Positions 11,201 to 18,399 of a stretch of DNA of 57,368 nt are shown here, one piece after another. This DNA is from a virus. Both the position numbers and the translations under genes were made by a program. Positions within the stretch are counted from its first letter, which is position 1; each line of letters starts with the position of its first letter. Location: positions 1-57,368 of IMG/VR virus record IMGVR_UViG_3300032560_001015; one strand, given 5' to 3'. The notes beneath the pieces were generated by a model. That model was not told the DNA's origin and did not search any database. It saw only the letters and a program-made list of their open reading frames with translations.

Positions 11201-12489
11201 TTTTTGTATCCTTCTGTGAATGATAACAATACTTTGTATGTCTCACCTTTTTCTGTTTTAGGCACAGTAAGTTTATATTTGGTACTGTAAGAATCATATA
11301 CGTGATATGTAGCGTGTGCAACTTTTACCTCAGGTGCAATACCACTTGGGTTACTTAAAGTATTAAACGCTTCCTTATACCAATTGTTAATTGCTTGCTT
11401 ACATTGGTCGTGATATGTACCAGAATTTTGACCTTTGTTTACATTACCAAAACGTTTTCCAATTATCTCAGCTAGATCCTCTAGTTTAGGATTTAGGATT
11501 GAATTATTTGGACCTTGGTAGTCTACATCTAACCACTCGGGTTCTTGTTGTTTCAATAACTCGCATAGTCCAACTAAGTTTGCTGACTTCATTGGATCAT
11601 TTGGGTAAACTTTAACTAGCACTGCTGCCGCAGCGTCCATTACGTCAAATCCCATGCGTGCAGATTTATACAAATCTGCCATGTGGCTAATACCTCTTGC
11701 ACCGTTAGCTACAGGATCCCCTACACGACAAATATTAACAGCCCAACGTTGAGCCCATTGTGCGATATCCCACATAAACTTATCTTCACGGATCGGTGGA
11801 CGATCAGCCTGGATATAAGCATCACAACGTTCTTTACGGTTGCGATAGTTATCGTATGCTTCTGACGGTAGGTTATCTACATTACAAGCACAGAACTGAT
11901 CAATGTCTACGTTTTCATCGTCACTGATGCGATATTGTACAGACATATATCTAATACCAAAAATCATACAAGCAATAGTACGGTGTTGGGCATCATTGAT
12001 AAACAGTCGTTTTAAATCTTTAGTCATGCGCCCAATGCCATTAAACACACTCCATGGATCAAATTTAAAAACAATCTGAACAATGTGACGTGCATATAAT
12101 GTACGCTGTGAACGATAGTTAATCCATAACTTTTCTACAGCGTGGCGTTCAACGCCTTCCATTGGCATGATATTCATCAAAGGAATATCAATACCCCATA
12201 ATGCTTTAGTATCTTCTAAGTGCTCTAACAAATCATAAAATGTTTGTAGAAGTTGCTGTTTGCCCCCACGCATATTAGCAAGGAATAGTTTTTCGTCAAC
12301 TAATTCAAGTCTGCTTTCTACTTCTGTTTGACTAATTTGGTCATATGGTCGTCGTTGGGATACTGGTCCAAGTATTTGGTCCAAATCTTTACCAAAACGT
12401 TGAGCAATTACTTCTGGGTATCCTTGATTAGGATATTTTGGGTCAGGGTTAGCAGCCAAGTGATTAACCCAAGATGTTGCTTGTGACAT
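11191..12489 (-). CDS. DGQHR/ParB-like domain protein, function unknown
   Basis: A 432-residue soluble protein. Around residue 160-180 it carries KRLFINDAQHRTIACMIFGI, resembling the DGQHR motif of DndB/ParB-like proteins that bind or process DNA, here with ND in place of DG. The remainder is helical without recognised catalytic motifs. It has its own near-consensus sigma70 promoter 68 bases upstream and an AAAGGAG site, suggesting early expression, and it overlaps a downstream HNH gene. A role in DNA binding or modification sensing is inference; confidence in the family is low, but the gene itself is certain. Confidence 0.45.
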   Translation of the reverse strand: MSQATSWVNHLAANPDPKYPNQGYPEVIAQRFGKDLDQILGPVSQRRPYDQISQTEVESRLELVDEKLFLANMRGGKQQLLQTFYDLLEHLEDTKALWGIDIPLMNIMPMEGVERHAVEKLWINYRSQRTLYARHIVQIVFKFDPWSVFNGIGRMTKDLKRLFINDAQHRTIACMIFGIRYMSVQYRISDDENVDIDQFCACNVDNLPSEAYDNYRNRKERCDAYIQADRPPIREDKFMWDIAQWAQRWAVNICRVGDPVANGARGISHMADLYKSARMGFDVMDAAAAVLVKVYPNDPMKSANLVGLCELLKQQEPEWLDVDYQGPNNSILNPKLEDLAEIIGKRFGNVNKGQNSGTYHDQCKQAINNWYKEAFNTLSNPSGIAPEVKVAHATYHVYDSYSTKYKLTVPKTEKGETYKVLLSFTEGYKKWM

Positions 12490-12556
12490 ATATTTCTCCT
12501 TTGTCCTAAAGTTGAATTAACGTATGCGTAGAACCAACTACGACATACTAGTTACT

Positions 12557-12585
12557 ATTATAGTATCATTTGGTATTGTTGTCAA
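12557..12585 (-). promoter_or_regulatory. sigma70-type promoter
   Basis: TTGACA (12585-12580), 17-base spacer, TATAAT (12562-12557), a perfect consensus match, driving the 432-aa gene that starts at 12489. Confidence 0.85.
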
Positions 12586-12603
12586 CCTCTTTTTAGAGGT
12601 AGC

Positions 12604-12623
12604 AAACCCGCCGAAGCGGGTTT
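12604..12623 (-). terminator. tmRNA 3' hairpin / probable terminator
   Basis: A perfect 8-bp stem AAACCCGC / GCGGGTTT with a CGAA loop lies about 50 bases past the tag stop codon. The T tract after it on the minus strand is short (TTT), so it may act with RNA processing rather than alone. Confidence 0.55.
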
Positions 12624-12629
12624 GGTTAT

Positions 12630-12938
12630 TTTGGGTAACAAGGCATAACTGCCCCGTGGTTGCTGTTTCTTAGGCAGCTACTGCTTCTGTACCACGAGCA
12701 AAGCGGAAACCGCGGCCCATAGATACTTTTACAGTACCAAGTGTAGATGCTTTTGCATTTACGGATTTTGCTTGATTTACAGTCATCGCCTACTGTGTTG
12801 TCCACTTGCCTACTAAGCCGTCAATCGATACCATGGCACCCCCAACGAAAAACTCTCTTTCAAAAATGCTTTGGTGGAGGCGACGGGAGTCGAACCCGTG
12901 TCTTGTCCGTTTTTGGACTCGCTTCATACAACAATTCT
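12630..12938 (-). ncRNA. ssrA: circularly permuted (two-piece) tmRNA
   Basis: Reading the minus strand, the acceptor part comes first: a T arm (ACGGG-TTCGACT-CCCGT), the strand CGCCTCC, then ACCA ending at 12872. A 28-base intervening loop follows. Then comes GGGGGTG at 12843, which pairs with CGCCTCC over all 7 positions (two G-U). Next are a TATCGATTGACGG block and the tag frame ending in TAA at 12670. This 3'-part-first order is the hallmark of permuted tmRNA genes of alphaproteobacteria, cyanobacteria and some betaproteobacteria. The tag frame ends ...GTEAVAA, the typical AA-type Clp degron. It is unusually long and basic: about 28-33 residues if translation resumes at the Ala codon near 12771 or 12756. 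Mature ends are approximate. The job would be rescue of stalled ribosomes and tagging for ClpP-type proteases. Confidence 0.8.
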
Positions 12939-13256
12939 TTAATCCCAATATGGAAGTGGTTCCTTAGCATTTAGTATAACTTCATACTCTGGATCCAACA
13001 ACCATTTTTGGATTTTTCTTTTAGCATCACGGCGATGTGGTCTTTGCATTACCATGTTAACCCACCATCCTTGTGGACAGTTGTTAAACTTATGTGTGCC
13101 TGCATCACTGTGATACTTGTTTACTACTCGTTTATACTGCTTGGTTTTTGGGTCCATTGGCACCCAAATTAATCTGCCTGGGACTTTGATCATTTCTCTA
13201 GTTTGCCAAGCTAGATCAGTGTGGTCGCCACGCTTACGTCTACGTGTTCTAGACAT
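12939..13256 (-). CDS. basic hypothetical protein
   Basis: A 105-residue, strongly basic protein beginning MSRTRRRKRGDHTDLAWQ with several Trp residues and HRRDAKRKIQKWL. The composition suggests nucleic-acid binding, but no family is recognised. The gene ends one base before the tmRNA acceptor region, so the tmRNA precursor may be cut from the same transcript. Confidence 0.55.
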   Translation of the reverse strand: MSRTRRRKRGDHTDLAWQTREMIKVPGRLIWVPMDPKTKQYKRVVNKYHSDAGTHKFNNCPQGWWVNMVMQRPHRRDAKRKIQKWLLDPEYEVILNAKEPLPYWD

Positions 13257-13322
13257 ATTATGCTCCTCGTAAAGTTTACGATCGCATAACAGTCTCCATG
13301 TACATTGTTTTCATGTTAATCT

Positions 13323-13433
13323 CTATTCGTCATCACTGCCCATGTATTCTTCATAGGCTGTTAAAAATTCATCTAGCATGACACAGACGATAATCACCAC
13401 TACCCCAACAGTAAATATTTCGCCAAAAGTCAT
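13323..13433 (-). CDS. 36-aa membrane miniprotein
   Basis: A small frame beginning MTFGEIFTVGVVVIIVCVML with one predicted membrane helix (residues 5-21) and an acidic tail (EEYMGSDDE). Its ATG overlaps the TGA of the gene above (CGATGAC), a 4-base coupling that supports it being translated. No family recognised. Confidence 0.5.
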   Translation of the reverse strand: MTFGEIFTVGVVVIIVCVMLDEFLTAYEEYMGSDDE

Positions 13434-13582
13434 CGTACGCACCACATGCCGTTATAGTAAACTTCAACTTGCCCAGTTGCCTTGTTAAGTTGTTGTTCAC
13501 CGTTGGTTGGCTCATTACTGACGAGGACCTTACTCAAATCCTGTTCAGTTACGCCAACATCAGTATAGTCTTTAATGTCCAT
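13430..13582 (-). CDS. 50-aa hypothetical protein
   Basis: A small frame beginning MDIKDYTDVGVTEQDLSKVL and ending YYNGMWCVR. It overlaps the following membrane miniprotein by 4 bases, suggesting translational coupling. The C-terminus (GQVEVYYNGMWCVR) resembles short virion-associated tails in phage. Function unknown. Confidence 0.5.
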   Translation of the reverse strand: MDIKDYTDVGVTEQDLSKVLVSNEPTNGEQQLNKATGQVEVYYNGMWCVR

Positions 13583-13616
13583 ACCATATTTATTATCATA
13601 TGGGTATGCCCATACA

Positions 13617-14021
13617 TTAAATTGAATTTGGTATATGTTCTGGCTTAACTTCTATTGGGGGTAGCTTAAAATCCCAACGCTGTTTAATTGGTCCAAATTG
13701 GCTGGCTTGGAATGTAGCACGATCGCCACCTTCCCAATAGGTATTAACCAACGGAATAATAGTCATACCCTGAACCTTTGGTGCATCATCTGTGCTTGGA
13801 CGTATCCAACACCCTTCATGCTTGATCTTACCTTCTTCATCTTCTGTAGCATAGGTTCGGAAAGGATAATCTTTTTTGACTCTGTCACCCAACTTGCATT
13901 CATCCATGGTTAACGTTACATAACCACCTGCGTCATTAGGCATGTATAATTCTTGAACTACTGTGTCTGCTAATGCTGTAGAAGACACAAAAAGACTGAT
14001 AACCGCTAAGTGTTTAAGCAT
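13617..14021 (-). CDS. secreted hypothetical protein
   Basis: A 134-residue protein with a signal peptide (MLKHLAVISLFVSSTALA) cleaved near residue 18, so it is exported to the periplasm or beyond. The mature part has two cysteines (C42 area in MDECKLGD and HEGCWIRPS), which could form a disulphide. No family recognised. A strong AGGAGAG-type ribosome site precedes the ATG and an AGTAAATA late-like box lies 55 bases upstream. Confidence 0.6.
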   Translation of the reverse strand: MLKHLAVISLFVSSTALADTVVQELYMPNDAGGYVTLTMDECKLGDRVKKDYPFRTYATEDEEGKIKHEGCWIRPSTDDAPKVQGMTIIPLVNTYWEGGDRATFQASQFGPIKQRWDFKLPPIEVKPEHIPNSI

Positions 14022-14075
14022 TTTACTCTCCTCATATTAGCGGTCAGATCATTATGAAGAGATCGCTTACACCAG

Positions 14076-14083
14076 TATTTACT
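14076..14083 (-). promoter_or_regulatory. late-like promoter box (AGTAAATA)
   Basis: AGTAAATA on the minus strand 55 bases before the secreted 134-aa protein. The same variant stands before csgF at 51001-51008. Weaker match to TATAAATA. Confidence 0.3.
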
Positions 14084-14090
14084 CTAAAAT

Positions 14091-14118
14091 AAAAAGCCCG
14101 CGTCAGAGCGGGCTTTTT
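14091..14118 (-). terminator. strong intrinsic terminator
   Basis: An 11-bp perfect stem AAAAAGCCCGC / GCGGGCTTTTT with a 6-base loop, ending the 103-aa gene on the minus strand. Symmetric, so it works in both directions. Confidence 0.9.
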
Positions 14119-14132
14119 AGGTCCTGCTCCAC

Positions 14133-14444
14133 TCAGGCAGCTTCTGTTTCAGTGATACCAGCACGAGCCTTGATTGCTTCTAGGCTAGGCTTAGTAACTT
14201 TAACAGTGCCAAGACCTGCATACTTTTCATCTGCCGCGTCAATTGCTGCTGCAAATTTACTGTAAAGGTCTGTGGTTTTCAAGTAGTTTACAGCGTCTAA
14301 CTTAGACATAGCTGTTGGTAACTCGATAAGGTTAATGTCTGTGTGACCATCTTTGTTTAAGATTTTAACACGGCTAACTAGATCATTAGCAAAACGAACC
14401 TTGGTCTTACCATTTAACGTTGAAATACCTGTTACTTTAAACAT
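14133..14444 (-). CDS. hypothetical protein
   Basis: A 103-residue protein beginning MFKVTGISTLNGKTKVRFAND, a small beta start followed by helices and an Ala/Glu-rich end (ITETEAA). No family recognised. Its ATG overlaps the stop of the 68-aa gene upstream, and a strong terminator follows, so this is the last gene of a short early unit. Confidence 0.6.
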   Translation of the reverse strand: MFKVTGISTLNGKTKVRFANDLVSRVKILNKDGHTDINLIELPTAMSKLDAVNYLKTTDLYSKFAAAIDAADEKYAGLGTVKVTKPSLEAIKARAGITETEAA

Positions 14445-14643
14445 TTACTACTCCTTCTTGTTGTTGTCTATCTTGAACTACGAAGCTTTGAATGTCTCCA
14501 AAGGCTTCACCCATCTCAAACATGTACTCCCAAAACTCTTGCTTTACGGCAGTAGTTTGAAATTCTAGATCAGCAAACACTCCTTTGAGTGCCTGCGGAG
14601 TGATGTTGCCACCACAAATTCTTGTTAAATTATTGTATTTCAT
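14437..14643 (-). CDS. 68-aa hypothetical protein, probably leaderless
   Basis: The frame is open further upstream, but the longer start would lie inside the promoter. The ATG at 14643 (MKYNNLTRICGGN...) is exactly 6 bases after the -10 box TATAAT, so the message very probably begins at the start codon. Acidic, helical protein with no recognised family. Confidence 0.6.
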   Translation of the reverse strand: MKYNNLTRICGGNITPQALKGVFADLEFQTTAVKQEFWEYMFEMGEAFGDIQSFVVQDRQQQEGVVNV

Positions 14644-14649
14644 AAAGCT

Positions 14650-14678
14650 ATTATAGCACCTTTTGATTTGATTGTCAA
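14650..14678 (-). promoter_or_regulatory. sigma70-type promoter, leaderless arrangement
   Basis: TTGACA (14678-14673), spacer 17, TATAAT (14655-14650), then AGCTTT and the ATG. The predicted +1 falls on the start codon. The same layout is seen at 21972-22000. Confidence 0.85.
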
Positions 14679-14684
14679 CCAAAA

Positions 14685-14870
14685 TTATACCGCTACAGTG
14701 TCATTTTCAACATATTCAAGTTCATCTAAGGCTTCTTGTTCACTGTCAAAGCCACAGACATCATACCCAGTAGCATAGTGCTTGACATACCAACGACCAT
14801 TACCCGGACTTGCTTCTGTATCAATACCAACTTCACCAACGCCCTGAATTACTTTCATTGCCTTATCCAT
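14685..14870 (-). CDS. 61-aa hypothetical protein
   Basis: A small acidic protein (MDKAMKVIQGVGEVGIDTEA...) with the phrase GRWYVKHYATGYDVCGFDSEQEALDELEYV, reminiscent of small ligand- or nucleic-acid-binding folds, but not assignable. Good ribosome site (AAGGAGCAAACA) before the ATG. Same unit as the 106-aa gene upstream. Confidence 0.55.
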   Translation of the reverse strand: MDKAMKVIQGVGEVGIDTEASPGNGRWYVKHYATGYDVCGFDSEQEALDELEYVENDTVAV

Positions 14871-14884
14871 TGTTTGCTCCTTAG

Positions 14885-15205
14885 TTAGTCTGCACGTGAA
14901 CCCATGTAAGCACGGAAACCATGTTTGGTTAACACATCTGCGTAAGCACGTGCACCTGCTTCTTTAACATCCATGCTTTGACCATTGTAGCTACCACAAG
15001 TCCATAGGTTCATTGTTTTTGGACGATAGCTTTTCTTAAAGCCCATTTCAGCTAGTGCTTTGGCTTCTTTTGAATTAGTACGCGATACAAACACATCTAC
15101 CCAAGCAAAACCACAGTAGGCCATTTCACCATGCTGGGCAATAAATGCTTGTTCTGCTGTAATTGCGGCTGTTTGTGCTTCATTTTTAATAGCTTGAATG
15201 TCCAT
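14885..15205 (-). CDS. conserved small phage protein
   Basis: A 106-residue protein beginning MDIQAIKNEAQTAAITAEQA. It has a Trp/Cys-containing core (YCGFAWVDVFV, NLWTCGSYNGQS) and ends TKHGFRAYMGSRAD. The type is common in early regions of large phages, with no known role. A consensus promoter lies 34 bases upstream and a GGAGCAATAA ribosome site precedes the ATG. Confidence 0.6.
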   Translation of the reverse strand: MDIQAIKNEAQTAAITAEQAFIAQHGEMAYCGFAWVDVFVSRTNSKEAKALAEMGFKKSYRPKTMNLWTCGSYNGQSMDVKEAGARAYADVLTKHGFRAYMGSRAD

Positions 15206-15238
15206 TTATTGCTCCTGTGTTGTTAGTGTATGTGTAAC

Positions 15239-15267
15239 ATTATACATTCTTTTAACCAAAAAGTCAA
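15239..15267 (-). promoter_or_regulatory. sigma70-type promoter
   Basis: TTGACT (15267-15262), spacer 17, TATAAT (15244-15239), driving the 106-aa gene at 15205. The spacer TTTTTGGTTAAAAGAATG is nearly the same as the one at 15588-15616. Confidence 0.8.
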
Positions 15268-15280
15268 CCAAAATCTAATC

Positions 15281-15556
15281 TTAAAAGTGTGGGTTCAACT
15301 CTTCTTTGCGGCCTTTGGTAAGTGTCCAAGTGCCATTGCCCACACTGACAAAGTATTCTTTCATAACATCTACATAGTCAAATGTAGCAGAGTCATACAC
15401 ACGTGAACGGAATTCTTTTAGATAAAACTTATGGCCTGTGAATGTAGTCAGATACTTTTTAGTGATACGAGCAACCTTACCTGCGTAATACCAATCACCA
15501 TTGAAACCGTAACTAACATCATCGCCTACTTGATAATCATGTTTAATTAGTTGCAT
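15281..15556 (-). CDS. 91-aa hypothetical protein
   Basis: A small protein (MQLIKHDYQVGDDVSYGFNGDWYYAG...). The beginning is SH3-like (VGDDVSYGFNGDWYYAGKVARI), followed by an aromatic-rich helix and a basic tail. No family assigned. It has its own consensus promoter, suggesting early expression. Confidence 0.55.
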   Translation of the reverse strand: MQLIKHDYQVGDDVSYGFNGDWYYAGKVARITKKYLTTFTGHKFYLKEFRSRVYDSATFDYVDVMKEYFVSVGNGTWTLTKGRKEELNPHF

Positions 15557-15587
15557 TTGTCTAGTTCCTTATTGTTAATATGTGTAT

Positions 15588-15616
15588 ATTATACAGTCAC
15601 TTAACCAAAAAGTCAA
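15588..15616 (-). promoter_or_regulatory. sigma70-type promoter
   Basis: TTGACT (15616-15611), spacer 17, TATAAT (15593-15588), upstream of the 91-aa gene at 15556. Confidence 0.8.
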
Positions 15617-15650
15617 CCAAAATCAGCAGAAAAGGGAAAATATCAGTGAC

Positions 15651-16823
15651 TTATAAGTCTTTGATTTTTTGTAGATAGCCAACTACATTTTCCATGTAAT
15701 TTAGGGCATTTTTTTGAGATGAAAGTACAGACAACAGTTCTGGACTATTTCTACGTATTAATTCAATTTGAATACTACTATCCATTAGTTGGTGTTTGAG
15801 ATCTTCTAAGGGCAGTCTGGCCACTAACTTAAACATATTCATATCTCTGAACGGAGTCCAAGTTAATGTTTTTCCTAAATGCCAGTGTTGCCAGTCATTG
15901 GCATTGTATTCGCAACACTGTTTTATAGCTTCGGCTAGTGTTGCAGATTGTGCGGGTGTGTTGGATAATTTTTCTATGTAACTACGTTTAAAAAAATCAT
16001 AATTAAGACTATTTTTAAATCTTTCCTCAGACATTACTTTGACAAATGAAGAGCCGTGGGCCTGCAATAGCTGATCAACTGTTACAGGATTTCTGGCAGT
16101 AAATTCATCACCAGGAGCTCCGCTGGCCAACACACAATTTTCTGCCCAATAGTGAATTTGGTTATATGCCCAAAATCTACTCAAATGCCCGTGATTTTTA
16201 AGATAAAAATAATCGTGTTCTATATACCCATTTGTAACTATATGGTAGTCGTCAGTGTAGTTTTTTATATATGAAAACAGCAGAGCGGTATCCACGCCAC
16301 CACTTAAAAATACACGCAAAGGCAGTCTATTGTATTCAATAAACTGTTGAACTTTTGATTTCAGTATAAGGTCAATTTGATCAACTGCCTGATCAAATGA
16401 CACAGGCGAATCGTCAATTGAGCCAATTGGGTCAAATGCAGTATGGATTAATTCTAGGTTATTGGTAAGACCAACTATTCCATCAGTGTACTGCAACTTG
16501 CCTATTTCTCTCAGATTTGTTAATCCAAGATCATAGTCATACCAAATTGGAAAACTTCTGAGATTATCAGTTCTTATCAGCAGGCCACTGTCAGTGACTT
16601 TGATAATACAAAAATTGCCGCTATGGGTGGGAGATATTTCTTCACTGATTCTTACAGCAAAATGACTTAGATCTGCGTTGTCTAAATATCCCTTGTACCA
16701 TACAAGATCACCGTGGTAGTCTTGTACCTGTGTCCACCCATCATCTAAATTTATAACAAAATGATCAGTTTGATAGTTATGTTTAAAATTAGTCTGTGCA
16801 GTTTTGCTAATGTGAAAAAACAT
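15651..16823 (-). CDS. asparagine synthase-like PP-loop protein
   Basis: A 390-residue protein. Residues 1-140 look like a decayed N-terminal glutamine-amidotransferase half. The first residue after Met is Phe, not the catalytic Cys, so ammonia release from glutamine is not expected. The second half has the ATP-pyrophosphatase loop LSGGVDTALL (S174-T179), used to adenylate a carboxylate, and continues with an asparagine-synthase-like helical domain. It may amidate or ligate a small substrate. It overlaps the clpP stop/start by one base, so the two are co-transcribed. Which molecule it acts on cannot be read from the sequence. Confidence 0.65.
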   Translation of the reverse strand: MFFHISKTAQTNFKHNYQTDHFVINLDDGWTQVQDYHGDLVWYKGYLDNADLSHFAVRISEEISPTHSGNFCIIKVTDSGLLIRTDNLRSFPIWYDYDLGLTNLREIGKLQYTDGIVGLTNNLELIHTAFDPIGSIDDSPVSFDQAVDQIDLILKSKVQQFIEYNRLPLRVFLSGGVDTALLFSYIKNYTDDYHIVTNGYIEHDYFYLKNHGHLSRFWAYNQIHYWAENCVLASGAPGDEFTARNPVTVDQLLQAHGSSFVKVMSEERFKNSLNYDFFKRSYIEKLSNTPAQSATLAEAIKQCCEYNANDWQHWHLGKTLTWTPFRDMNMFKLVARLPLEDLKHQLMDSSIQIELIRRNSPELLSVLSSQKNALNYMENVVGYLQKIKDL

Positions 16824-17443
16824 TATCTTTTTGTAATCACCTCGTCAGCAAGCCCATAGGCCACTGCTTCTTCTGCTGATAAGAATGTATCAAACTTCAT
16901 AGTGTCAAACAATTCTTCGTAGGTCTTACCTTGCGTATTATGTTTGACATAGAGTTCAGTTAGACGTTTGTTAATGCGCACACTTTCTTCAAAACTACGT
17001 TTAGCATCTTCAAACTGTAGATCTTGTACGTGTACACTACCACGTGTGCCAGGAGTACCTGAACTAACACGATGGATCATTGTACGTGCTTCTGGTAAGA
17101 CAAAACGCTTGCCTGGATGACCTGCTTGAGCAAGGAAACTACCCATACTACATGCCTGCCCAAGAACAATAGTACGCACATCTGGACGGATAAACTGCAT
17201 AGTATCATAGATAGCCAAGCCAGCAGTTACACTGCCACCTGGACTGTTGATATAGAATAAGATGTCTGCTTCTGAATTTTCTGCTTCTAGGTATAACATC
17301 TGTGCTACGATTGAACTGGCTGTATGTTCATTAACATCAGTATCTAACATCACGATACGATCTTTAAGTAGACGTGAATAAATGTCATAGGCACGTTCGC
17401 CTTGACTTGTACGTTCTACTACCATTGGGACTAAATTTGACAT
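16823..17443 (-). CDS. clpP: ClpP protease subunit
   Basis: A 206-residue serine protease that assembles as a tetradecameric chamber fed by Clp ATPases. The catalytic triad is visible: Ser99 in [10 protein letters not shown], His124 in TMIHRVS, and Asp180 in ELFDTMKFD. The [11 protein letters not shown] handle-strand region is near residue 66-75. Normal length with a very short propeptide. No Clp ATPase is in the window, so it probably works with the host's ClpX or ClpA. It lies beside a TraR/DksA gene and an asparagine-synthase-like gene, and on the same genome as ClpS and a tmRNA that supplies AA-ending tags. Confidence 0.96.
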   Translation of the reverse strand: MSNLVPMVVERTSQGERAYDIYSRLLKDRIVMLDTDVNEHTASSIVAQMLYLEAENSEADILFYINSPGGSVTAGLAIYDTMQFIRPDVRTIVLGQACSMGSFLAQAGHPGKRFVLPEARTMIHRVSSGTPGTRGSVHVQDLQFEDAKRSFEESVRINKRLTELYVKHNTQGKTYEELFDTMKFDTFLSAEEAVAYGLADEVITKR

Positions 17444-17710
17444 TTATCTTCCTTTTGTTCGTTCTTGTAATTCTTGACAAAATACGCAGAGCTTGACTCC
17501 GCGAATAGCTGACCTACGCTTTTCTGGAATTTCATCTCCGCACTCTTCACAGTGCGTAAGGCTTGGTTGCGCCGCTTGCTGTTCTAATTGGCGGCGCACG
17601 TTAGCGATAGCATTCATGTTGTTGTGGATGGCATGTAACTGCCCCATTTCGGCTTCTTCTTCGTTATTGTACACGAAGTCGTCGTTTATTTGGATTTCTT
17701 TTACGGTCAT
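17444..17710 (-). CDS. TraR/DksA-type C4 zinc-finger protein
   Basis: An 88-residue protein with a coiled helical N-terminus (residues 20-50) and a C-terminal four-cysteine finger: C54-x2-C57 ... C75-x2-C78 (HCEECGDEIP / LCVFCQEL). This is the layout of TraR and short DksA homologues, which enter the RNA polymerase secondary channel and alter promoter kinetics in place of DksA/ppGpp. Directly upstream of clpP with no gap. With the omega subunit gene at 43076 it suggests direct control of host RNA polymerase. Confidence 0.75.
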   Translation of the reverse strand: MTVKEIQINDDFVYNNEEEAEMGQLHAIHNNMNAIANVRRQLEQQAAQPSLTHCEECGDEIPEKRRSAIRGVKLCVFCQELQERTKGR

Positions 17711-17904
17711 AGGCTGTCTTCACTTAGTAGCGGTTTATCTAATTTATCTCTGGGCGGTTCTAACTCACTTAACTTCTGATACATTGTAGCTAAAAGTCCT
17801 CGCAGACTTTCCATACGAGGATCTTTAACATCAGTGTGTCTGATGATATCGTGTACTAGCCCAATTTGGGTCTGTAATTCTTCTAATTTATTTTTATCTA
17901 CCAT
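17707..17904 (-). CDS. 65-aa hypothetical protein
   Basis: A small helical, charged protein (MVDKNKLEELQTQIGLVHDI...). It overlaps both neighbours by a few bases, so it is translated within the same operon. No family recognised. Confidence 0.5.
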   Translation of the reverse strand: MVDKNKLEELQTQIGLVHDIIRHTDVKDPRMESLRGLLATMYQKLSELEPPRDKLDKPLLSEDSL

Positions 17905-18314
17905 GAACTATTATAAAACACTTTTAGGCCTAAGAACAACTGGCTGCGTGCCTCCTTGATAAATTTTAAATCATCTTCGTAGTAGTAATCATCACTTGGA
18001 TCACCCCAGAAGAACCCCGTTGCTTCAACACCTTTAACACGACCTCGTTTGAGATCTTCTTCAAGTTGGTCAATGTCTTCCCAGGTCAGCTCTAGTTCAT
18101 CACCGTTGAACTCACCTTCATTGCCTTTACTGACCCAGAGATTGTACATCCAACCATGTAGGTTTGGATGCTTGCGCCAGTAGGCGATTTCAATAGGTTT
18201 ACTTACTTTGGGATTAACATACTCACCAGTTTCTTCGTTGAACTCACAGGTGTCCCAATATTCACTATTTTGACCTGCTTTGGCAGCAACGTAAGCATAC
18301 ATGTCTAAACCCAT
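17898..18314 (-). CDS. conserved phage protein of unknown function
   Basis: A 138-residue acidic protein beginning MGLDMYAYVAAKAG with the phrase YWRKHPNLHGWM and a DDYYYEDDLKFI stretch. Proteins of this look are widespread in phages and some bacteria without known role. It is the first gene of the operon leading to clpP and has a consensus sigma70 promoter 34 bases upstream. Confidence 0.6.
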   Translation of the reverse strand: MGLDMYAYVAAKAGQNSEYWDTCEFNEETGEYVNPKVSKPIEIAYWRKHPNLHGWMYNLWVSKGNEGEFNGDELELTWEDIDQLEEDLKRGRVKGVEATGFFWGDPSDDYYYEDDLKFIKEARSQLFLGLKVFYNSSW

Positions 18315-18347
18315 GATTGACCTTTCATACTTAAAAACATAAGTGTT

Positions 18348-18376
18348 ATTATACTATCAGTTTATGGTTGTGTCAA
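18348..18376 (-). promoter_or_regulatory. sigma70-type promoter of the clpP operon
   Basis: TTGACA (18376-18371), spacer 17, TATAAT (18353-18348), reading towards 18314. The plus-strand gene starting at 18400 lies just behind it, so any promoter for that gene must overlap this region. Confidence 0.85.
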
Positions 18377-18399
18377 CCAAAATTTCATTAAATATTAAA

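Noticed and set aside
12670-12786. 38-codon ATG frame as a stand-alone small protein
   Set aside because: It sits inside a tmRNA-like structure, ends in AVAA, and lacks a ribosome site; best read as the tag region.
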